From positions 1,178,001 through 1,242,000 of the forward strand of contig CAWCPR010000003.1 of NCBI GenBank assembly GCA_963797475.1: DNA of 64,000 bases, read 5' to 3'. This DNA is from CAWCPR01 sp963797475. GTDB taxonomy: Bacteria > Chloroflexota > Anaerolineae > Anaerolineales > UBA4823. Positions 58,410 through 64,000 of the stretch are shown in pieces. Both the position numbers and the translations under genes were made by a program. Positions within the stretch are counted from its first letter, which is position 1. Each line of letters starts with the position of its first letter. Below the pieces are notes generated by a model. That model did no database searches and was not told the DNA's origin. It worked only from the letters and a program-made list of their open reading frames with translations.

Positions 58410-60071
58410 ATGGGATCTTCCTTCGACTCTGCTGATTTATCATCTCAACCCCCATCTTCCTTCCAAGAATCTGAGGATTCAGAAATGTACTCCCTGGAAG
58501 AGAATGAGGAGCTTGAGTTAATCGAGCCGGGCGCCGAGAGCGGCAAATCCTTACCCATCGATGAGGTGGATGATTTGTTGGACGAGGAGGAATCATCGCC
58601 AGACGAGGATGAGGTTGATTTCAAACTGCCAACGGATGAGAATTGGGAAGAGATCGTTCCAGAGGATAACCTGGATTTGCTCGATGACCCGAAACTTGTA
58701 ATGGAACTAACAGAAGATCCGGTCCGGCTATATTTAAAAGAAATTGGAACCATTGAGCTCCTGGACCCGGACCGTGAATTTTGGCTTTCCGCACAACTGG
58801 AAGCCTCGCGCCGGTTGGACCTGCTCAGCCGGCAGCACCCCCTGGCGCGGCGCGGCTCATCGCCCGCGCGCAGCATTTACCGAGCCCTGTATGAAGATTT
58901 GAACACTTCACGGGAGCGGCTGTTCGCCGATATCCAGCGCCTGGGTTACCAATCACCGGATATTCGCCAGATCCTTTCAGAAGCGCAGAACTTGCGCTAT
59001 ACCTGGGAGGGTATTGCCCCATCCTACTTACGCAACTATCTGGATAATGGGTTGTGGGGGACCGATGCGCTTTGGGATGGCGTGGCGCGCAACGCCATTG
59101 CCGTGTATCTCTACATGTATATGTTGACCGACGACCTGGCGAAATGCCTGGACGCTGCATTAGAGAAGCAGGGTGTCCTGCCGTCCGAACGCACCTTCAT
59201 CCGGCATTTGTCGGACGAGGCAGAACTGGATCGGGAATTGATCCAGATTCACCAGCGAGCGGAAGAGGCCCACCATGCGATTATTCGCGCCAACCTGCGC
59301 CTGGTGGTCAGCGTGGCCAAGCGCTACATCGGCCGGGGAAGCTCTTTTCTCGATTTGATCCAGGAAGGCAACATTGGCTTGCTGCGGGCTGTCTCGAAAT
59401 TCGACCCGACGCGCGGTTACAAATTCAGCACCTATGCCACCTGGTGGATCCGCCAGTCTATCAGCCGCTCGATCGCCGACCAGGCGCGCACGATTCGCAT
59501 CCCGGTTCACATTTTCGAGTCGATTAACCGGCTGCTGCGCGTGCAGCGCAAACTGATCCAACAGTTGGGGCGTGAACCCACCAGCGAAGATATGGCCCTG
59601 GAAGCCGGCTACCTGGAACCCAAGGACGAGCAGATCATCCTGCGGTCACGCGCCGAAGAAACGCCTTTACCGGTAGATGTCCGCCGCCGCTGGCAGCGCG
59701 CCGCCGCAAAGGTAAACCGGATTATGCGCGCCATGGAAGAGCCGATGTCCCTGGACAGTCCGGTGGGCAACGAAGAGAGCAGCCAGTTAGGGGATTTTAT
59801 CGAAGATGAGGACGCGCTGGAGCCAATGGACGCTGCCGCTCGCGAGATGCTGCGCGAGTCGGTAAAAAACGCCCTGGCGGTCCTTTCTGAACGCGAACGC
59901 GAAGTGCTCGAATTGCGCTTCGGCCTGGTAGATGGCAAAGACCATACGCTTGAAGAGGTCGGCCAATATTTCAACGTGACCCGCGAGCGCATTCGCCAGA
60001 TCGAGGCCAAAGCCTTACGAAAGCTACGCCATCCCACTCGAAGCCGCCATCTGCGCGACTATCTTGGATAA
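58410..60071 (+). CDS. rpoD: Primary RNA polymerase sigma factor
   Basis: The 553-residue protein has an acidic N-terminal region (about 1-95) in place of a classical region 1.1. Region 1.2 (DPVRLYLKEIG) is followed by a non-conserved insert (about 140-265). Region 2 has NLRLVVSVAKRYIGRG, DLIQEGNIGLLRAV and YKFSTYATWWIRQ; region 3 has IPVHIFESINRL; region 4 has LSEREREVLELRFGL and TRERIRQIEAKALRKLR. It should recognise TTGACA/TATAAT promoters, which fits the promoters seen in the window. It is co-transcribed with dnaG. Confidence 0.94.
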   Translation: MGSSFDSADLSSQPPSSFQESEDSEMYSLEENEELELIEPGAESGKSLPIDEVDDLLDEEESSPDEDEVDFKLPTDENWEEIVPEDNLDLLDDPKLVMELTEDPVRLYLKEIGTIELLDPDREFWLSAQLEASRRLDLLSRQHPLARRGSSPARSIYRALYEDLNTSRERLFADIQRLGYQSPDIRQILSEAQNLRYTWEGIAPSYLRNYLDNGLWGTDALWDGVARNAIAVYLYMYMLTDDLAKCLDAALEKQGVLPSERTFIRHLSDEAELDRELIQIHQRAEEAHHAIIRANLRLVVSVAKRYIGRGSSFLDLIQEGNIGLLRAVSKFDPTRGYKFSTYATWWIRQSISRSIADQARTIRIPVHIFESINRLLRVQRKLIQQLGREPTSEDMALEAGYLEPKDEQIILRSRAEETPLPVDVRRRWQRAAAKVNRIMRAMEEPMSLDSPVGNEESSQLGDFIEDEDALEPMDAAAREMLRESVKNALAVLSEREREVLELRFGLVDGKDHTLEEVGQYFNVTRERIRQIEAKALRKLRHPTRSRHLRDYLG

Positions 60072-60092
60072 TTTAGAGTTTGATTGTGAAAT

Positions 60093-60121
60093 TTGACACC
60101 TTGCATCCCTTGTGGTAAACT
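60093..60121 (+). promoter_or_regulatory. Sigma-70 promoter of the nuo operon
   Basis: TTGACA (60093-60098) and TAAACT (60116-60121) are 17 bases apart. The nuoA start is 44 bases further on. Confidence 0.75.
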
Positions 60122-60164
60122 TCGAAGGGGATAATCAATAAAATAGATCACACGAGGTCACTCG

Positions 60165-60521
60165 ATGATAAACGCATACCTGCCGATTGCAATCCTGCTC
60201 GTTATCGCAACGGGTTTGGCTTTTTTGGTCGTGGGAATTGGACATCTCTTCGGCCCTCGCCGGCCAACCGAGCGCAAGTCAGTTCCTTATGAGTCCGGTA
60301 TGCGTCCAATCGGACCGGGTACACGCCGGATGCCGGTTCACTTTTACCTGGTCGCAGTTTTATTCATTCTTTTCGATATCGAGGTGGTTTTTTTCCTCCC
60401 CTGGGCGGTTGTTTTCAAGCAACTGGGCCTGTTTGGTTTGGTGGAGATGTTTGTTTTTATCGTTATCCTGCTGGTAGGTTATTTTTATGCGTGGAAGAAA
60501 GGAGCTCTCGAATGGGAGTAG
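60165..60521 (+). CDS. nuoA: NADH-quinone oxidoreductase subunit A
   Basis: The 118-residue membrane subunit has three helices: the first over residues 5-28, then the loop YESGMRPIGPGTRRMPVHFY typical of NuoA, and the two final helices with LFDIEVVFFLPWAV. It is part of the proton-pumping membrane arm at the junction with the peripheral arm. It is the first gene of a nuoABCDEF run. Its last ten bases overlap nuoB. Confidence 0.93.
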   Translation: MINAYLPIAILLVIATGLAFLVVGIGHLFGPRRPTERKSVPYESGMRPIGPGTRRMPVHFYLVAVLFILFDIEVVFFLPWAVVFKQLGLFGLVEMFVFIVILLVGYFYAWKKGALEWE

Positions 60522-60994
60522 AGCAAAAACTGGGGAACATGGGGATTGTCACGATGAAGCTCGAGCAGGCCGTCAATTGGGCGCGCACCAATGCTATGTG
60601 GCCCATGCTTTTTGGGCTGGCCTGTTGTGCAATTGAGATGATGTCCACCCAGGCCTCAAATTATGACCTGAGCCGGTTCGGAATGGAACTGATGCGCGCC
60701 AGCCCGCGCCAGTCGGACTTGATGATTGTCGCCGGGCGCGTTTCCAGAAAAATGGCGCCTGTGTTGCGCCGGTTATACGACCAGATGCCCGATCCGAAAT
60801 GGGTGATCTCTATGGGCGATTGCGCTTCTTGCGGCGGCGTTTTCAACAACTATGCGATTGTCCAGGGTGTGGACGAGGTGGTCCCGGTAGATGTTTATGT
60901 AGCCGGATGCCCGCCGCGTCCGGAAGCGCTGATTCACGGCATTATCACCTTGCACGAGAAAGTGCGGGGCGAAAGCATCAAAGATTGGGCGTAA
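60512..60994 (+). CDS. nuoB: NADH-quinone oxidoreductase subunit B
   Basis: The 160-residue subunit carries the N2 4Fe-4S cluster. Its ligands are Cys38 and Cys39 in GLACCAIEMM, Cys104 in GDCASCGG and Cys133 in AGCPPRPEAL. It hands electrons to quinone. The start at 60512 is preferred since AAAGGAG lies seven bases ahead inside nuoA; an upstream in-frame GTG at 60491 lies too far into nuoA. The stop is three bases before nuoC. Confidence 0.94.
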   Translation: MGVEQKLGNMGIVTMKLEQAVNWARTNAMWPMLFGLACCAIEMMSTQASNYDLSRFGMELMRASPRQSDLMIVAGRVSRKMAPVLRRLYDQMPDPKWVISMGDCASCGGVFNNYAIVQGVDEVVPVDVYVAGCPPRPEALIHGIITLHEKVRGESIKDWA

Positions 60995-60997
60995 TGG

Positions 60998-61510
60998 ATG
61001 GACGAAAAACTCCAACTCTCCGTAAATGCAATCCAGGAGCGCTTTAACGCAACGGTGAGCGAATTTCGGGGGGACGTTACCCTGCGGATTTCTCCTGAAA
61101 ATATCATCGAAGCGTGCCGCGTATTGCGCGATGAATTCGAGTTCAAAACCCTGGCCGAACAGACCGCGGTCGATTATTGGCCTGAAGAGGCGCCTCGTTT
61201 TAACGTGGTCTACGGGCTGCGCTCCTACAGCCAGAACCTCATCGTGTTCCTGCGGGTTCCCCTGGACGGCAACGCGCCCTCAATGCCCTCCCTGGTGGAG
61301 GTTTTCCCGAACGCCAACTGGTTTGAAAGAGAGCTTTGGGATATGTTTGGCATCCACTTCGATGGACACCCCGACCTGCGCCGGATTTTAATGCCCCACG
61401 ATTGGGAAGGTCACCCGCTGCGCAAGGATTTTCCCCTGGGCTATGAAGAGGTGCAGTTCTCCTTCAATTTTGAAGAGATCAACGTACGTAAGCCGTACGC
61501 CAAGGATTAA
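60998..61510 (+). CDS. nuoC: NADH-quinone oxidoreductase subunit C
   Basis: The 170-residue subunit shows the family block ANWFERELWDMFGIHFDGHP and LRRILMPHDWEGHPLRKDFP. It is a separate polypeptide, not fused to NuoD as in E. coli. It sits in the peripheral arm beside NuoD. The 60 bases after it contain a small GC-rich inverted repeat but no T-run. Confidence 0.93.
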   Translation: MDEKLQLSVNAIQERFNATVSEFRGDVTLRISPENIIEACRVLRDEFEFKTLAEQTAVDYWPEEAPRFNVVYGLRSYSQNLIVFLRVPLDGNAPSMPSLVEVFPNANWFERELWDMFGIHFDGHPDLRRILMPHDWEGHPLRKDFPLGYEEVQFSFNFEEINVRKPYAKD

Positions 61511-61570
61511 TCCGCCGGCGAGAGGCGCCTTTTGTAGAACGCGCCTTCCCGGCGAGAGTTTGAGTGATCC

Positions 61571-62818
61571 ATGTTAGATCAGCAATCGAATGTTACGCTA
61601 ACAGACGCTACATTTGAAGAGATCAGGCATCTGGTTTCCGACCGGGCGCCTGAGGGCGAGACGGTTTTGCTCAATATGGGGCCTCAGCACCCAAGTACAC
61701 ACGGCGTGCTGCGCTTGCTCCTGGAGCTGGACGGGGAGGTGGTCGTCAACTGCATCCCAGACGTTGGCTACCTGCACACCGGCGTCGAAAAGAACATGGA
61801 AGCTAAGACTTATCTCAAGGCCGCCGTGATGACCGACCGCCTGGACTACCTCAACACAGTCGGGAATAACCTGGCCTACTGCCTGGCGATCGAAAAGCTG
61901 GCGGATCTGGATGTCCCGCCGCGTGCGCAAGCCATTCGGGTCATTTTGACCGAGCTGCAGCGCATTGCTTCGCACCTGGTCTGGCTGGGCACGCACGCCC
62001 TGGACCTGGCGGCCATGTCTCTCTTCCTGTACTGCTTCCGCGAGCGCGAGATGATCCTGGACATCCTGGAGATGACCGGGGGCCAGCGCATGATGGCTAC
62101 CTATATCCGCCCGGGTGGTTTGTGGCGAGATGCGCCGGTAGAATTCGAGGCGGCTGTTCGCCATTTTATCGATATCTTCCCAGCGCGCGTGGATGAGTAT
62201 GAAGCGCTGCTTACGAAGAACCCGATTTTTATCGACCGCACAAAAGATATCGGCGCACTAACCGGCGACCAGGTTGTCCACTGGGGAGCTACCGGCCCGA
62301 CGATGCGCGCCTCCGGTATCGCTCACGACTTACGCAAGGCCGCTCCCTATTCGGGCTACGAGCTTTACGACTTCAAGATCCCTACCCGGACCGAAGGAGA
62401 CACCTACGCCCGGTATGCCGTACGCGTCGAGGAGATGCGCCAATCGCTGCGAATCGTCCAGCAGGCATTGGACAAGCTGCCCTACGGGCCGGTGCGCAGC
62501 AATAACCGCAAATATGTGCCGCCGCCGCGCTCCGAAATTGGCGTGAGCATGGAAGCATTGATCCACCATTTCAAGCTCTGGACCGAAGGCTTCACACCCC
62601 CGGTTGGCGCGGTTTATCAAGCAGTGGAATCGCCGCGGGGTGAATTAGGCGTTTACCTGGAGAGCAACGGCAGTCCGAAACCCTACCGGGTCCATTGGCG
62701 TACACCCTCTTTCGTCAATATGCAGGTGCTGCCATTGATGGCGAAAGGACGCCTGGTTGCGGACCTGGTCGCTTTGATTGGGACAATCGACATCGTTTTA
62801 GGAGACCTGGATCGGTGA
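61571..62818 (+). CDS. nuoD: NADH-quinone oxidoreductase subunit D (49 kDa)
   Basis: The 415-residue subunit has GPQHPSTHGVLRLLLELDGE near the N-terminus, VGYLHTGVEKNMEAKTY with residues of the quinone pocket, and the C-terminal LVADLVALIGTIDIVLGDLDR ending (quoted from ADLVALIGTIDIVLGDLDR). It forms the quinone site with NuoB. The N-terminal His of the HPSTHG motif is kept. Its stop overlaps the nuoE start (GTGA). Confidence 0.94.
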   Translation: MLDQQSNVTLTDATFEEIRHLVSDRAPEGETVLLNMGPQHPSTHGVLRLLLELDGEVVVNCIPDVGYLHTGVEKNMEAKTYLKAAVMTDRLDYLNTVGNNLAYCLAIEKLADLDVPPRAQAIRVILTELQRIASHLVWLGTHALDLAAMSLFLYCFREREMILDILEMTGGQRMMATYIRPGGLWRDAPVEFEAAVRHFIDIFPARVDEYEALLTKNPIFIDRTKDIGALTGDQVVHWGATGPTMRASGIAHDLRKAAPYSGYELYDFKIPTRTEGDTYARYAVRVEEMRQSLRIVQQALDKLPYGPVRSNNRKYVPPPRSEIGVSMEALIHHFKLWTEGFTPPVGAVYQAVESPRGELGVYLESNGSPKPYRVHWRTPSFVNMQVLPLMAKGRLVADLVALIGTIDIVLGDLDR

Positions 62819-63357
62819 CAACACAAGCATCGAAAAACGCCTTAATCGCCAAATACCCTCAAGAAGTTGAAAAAATCCTGGATAAATATCCAGAAGATCA
62901 GAAACGCGCCGCAGTCATGCCGCTTCTGTACCTTGCGCAGCGCGAGCAGATGTTTGTCACCAAACAATCCTTGAGCGACATCGCTGAAATCATTGGCGTT
63001 GAGGCGACGGAAGTGGCTTCCATCGTCGGCTTTTATTCCCTGTATTACGACCAATCTGCAGGCAAGTACCGCATCCAGGTGTGCAGCGACATGCCCTGTG
63101 CGTTGCGTGGCGCGCAGGAATTCCTGGATAAGCTGTGCGAGAACCTGGGCATCACAGTGGGTGAGACCACACCTGACGGTCTGGTTACGATAGAAAAGGT
63201 TATGTGCCTGGCAGCTTGTGATAAGGCTCCGATGTTCCAGCTCCAGTCCGGCGAAGGGCTTGCCTATCACGAAAACCAGACTGTGGAGAGCGCCCTGGAG
63301 ATGGTGGATGCCTTACGGAAGAAAGAAGAACGGAGAAATGGCCATGATGGCGGATAG
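62815..63357 (+). CDS. nuoE: NADH-quinone oxidoreductase subunit E (24 kDa)
   Basis: The 180-residue thioredoxin-fold subunit binds the N1a 2Fe-2S cluster through Cys90, Cys95, Cys131 and Cys135 (CSDMPC and CLAAC). The start is a GTG at 62815 that overlaps the nuoD stop by four bases, with AGGAGA upstream. The same frame is open further upstream inside nuoD, but that part is not homologous. It pairs with NuoF to take electrons from NADH. Its end overlaps nuoF by 14 bases. Confidence 0.92.
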   Translation: MTTQASKNALIAKYPQEVEKILDKYPEDQKRAAVMPLLYLAQREQMFVTKQSLSDIAEIIGVEATEVASIVGFYSLYYDQSAGKYRIQVCSDMPCALRGAQEFLDKLCENLGITVGETTPDGLVTIEKVMCLAACDKAPMFQLQSGEGLAYHENQTVESALEMVDALRKKEERRNGHDGG

Positions 63358-64000
63358 AGAGCATCCGGCGGATAACGAGCATCCGGCTGACAAAGACTAT
63401 CCGGAGAAACAACCCACGCCTGCCGGCAAGCCGGTTCTAAAATATATCCTGCTGCGCAACCGGGAGATCGAGGACCTGGACAACCTGGAGATCTACCGGC
63501 GCTTTGGCGGGTTTGATGCCTTTAGAAAAGCGGTGACAGGCATGAAGCCCGATGAAGTCACCGCGGAAGTCAAAGCCTCCGGCCTGCGCGGCCGTGGCGG
63601 GGCCGGCTTCCCGACCGGCGTGAAATGGTCATTTATCGATAACAAGAATTGGCCCCATTATGTGGTGGCAAATGCTGACGAATCAGAGCCGGGCACCTTT
63701 AAAGACCGCGAGATTATGGAGCGAAATCCTTTCCAGTTCCTGGAAGGCGTGGCCATATGCGCCTATGCGATCGGCGCAACCAGCGCTTATGTGTACCTGC
63801 GCGGTGAGTTCTGGCAGATTGCAGCCAGCCTGGATCGCCAGATCGCTGCCATGCAGGCATCTGGCCTGCTGGGGGACAACCTGTTCGGTACGGATTACGC
63901 TTTGCGAATATACACGCACCTTGGCGCCGGCGCTTACATTTGCGGTGAAGAGACTGCAATGCTCGAATCGCTGGAGGGTAAGCTAGGCCAACCGCGCTTG
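63344..64000 (+). CDS. nuoF: NADH-quinone oxidoreductase subunit F, 5' part
   Basis: An open frame begins with ATG-ATG at 63344/63347 inside the end of nuoE, with GGAG upstream, and runs to the window edge without a stop (219 codons). It has GRGGAGFPTGVKWSF, which binds FMN and NADH, ANADESEPGTFKDR, and GAGAYICGEETAMLESLEG, all diagnostic of NuoF. The 4Fe-4S ligands lie beyond the edge. The first 25 residues contain an unusual repeat, EHPADN-EHPADK-DYPEK, before the family sequence begins. Confidence 0.92.
   Translation, partial: MMADREHPADNEHPADKDYPEKQPTPAGKPVLKYILLRNREIEDLDNLEIYRRFGGFDAFRKAVTGMKPDEVTAEVKASGLRGRGGAGFPTGVKWSFIDNKNWPHYVVANADESEPGTFKDREIMERNPFQFLEGVAICAYAIGATSAYVYLRGEFWQIAASLDRQIAAMQASGLLGDNLFGTDYALRIYTHLGAGAYICGEETAMLESLEGKLGQPRL

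Overview
The window looks like a chromosome segment of a bacterium in the Chloroflexota, probably near the Anaerolineae. This is inferred from gene content: a large family of output-less seven-helix membrane proteins, a one-chain glycyl-tRNA synthetase, SpoIIE-type partner switching, and a nuoA-F run. No rRNA or tRNA gene and no CRISPR array was seen. Most of the sequence is ordinary chromosome; the accessory-looking part lies between about 7 and 29 kb.

Layout. 1-6.6 kb: the start of an M32 carboxypeptidase broken by an in-frame stop, a SerA-like dehydrogenase, a 50-bp perfect palindrome, cutA, a PatB-type C-S lyase, a PYROXD2-like FAD enzyme and two tandem unknown paralogues. 6.6-29.3 kb: a signalling island read almost entirely on the minus strand. 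It holds two STAS proteins, a GAF-phosphatase-kinase fusion, two copies of a MerA-like flavoprotein, a run of seven-helix receptor paralogues, two flavin split-barrel proteins, a small membrane protein, and a receptor-GAF-phosphatase fusion. A HicBA cassette and a large SARP/ATPase/TPR regulator are the only plus-strand genes in it. 29.3-32.7 kb: a MacAB-like ABC export operon. 33-42.6 kb: a GltD-like flavoprotein, an FHA-FHA-lipase fusion, gyrA, birA and a secreted vWA protein. 42.7-56.3 kb: an MFS pump, an RRM protein with a long leader, a thioredoxin-like lipoprotein, a membrane-anchored molybdopterin oxidoreductase, a zinc-ribbon protein, glyQS, a DUF4139 protein, an unknown protein and an exonuclease. 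56.4-64 kb: dnaG-rpoD, then nuoABCDE and the start of nuoF running off the right edge.

The most interesting part is the signalling island. Nine copies of one receptor family are present: six intact, one split, one reduced to its C-terminus, and one fused to GAF and SpoIIE phosphatase domains. The unfused copies end just after the helical C-terminal segment and have no enzymatic domain. The fused copy puts a receptor in front of the same GAF-phosphatase architecture that the soluble protein at 7350-8984 carries. The promoter of that soluble phosphatase and the promoter at the head of the receptor run share a near-identical 20-bp direct-repeat element at the same distance (22 nt) from the -10 box. 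My inference is that the array is a set of diversified membrane sensors feeding a common partner-switching module made of the phosphatase/kinase fusion and two STAS antagonists, with co-regulated transcription.

Limits: all calls rest on reading the sequence and remembered family motifs. No alignment, profile search or folding program was run, so membrane-segment counts and domain edges are approximate.
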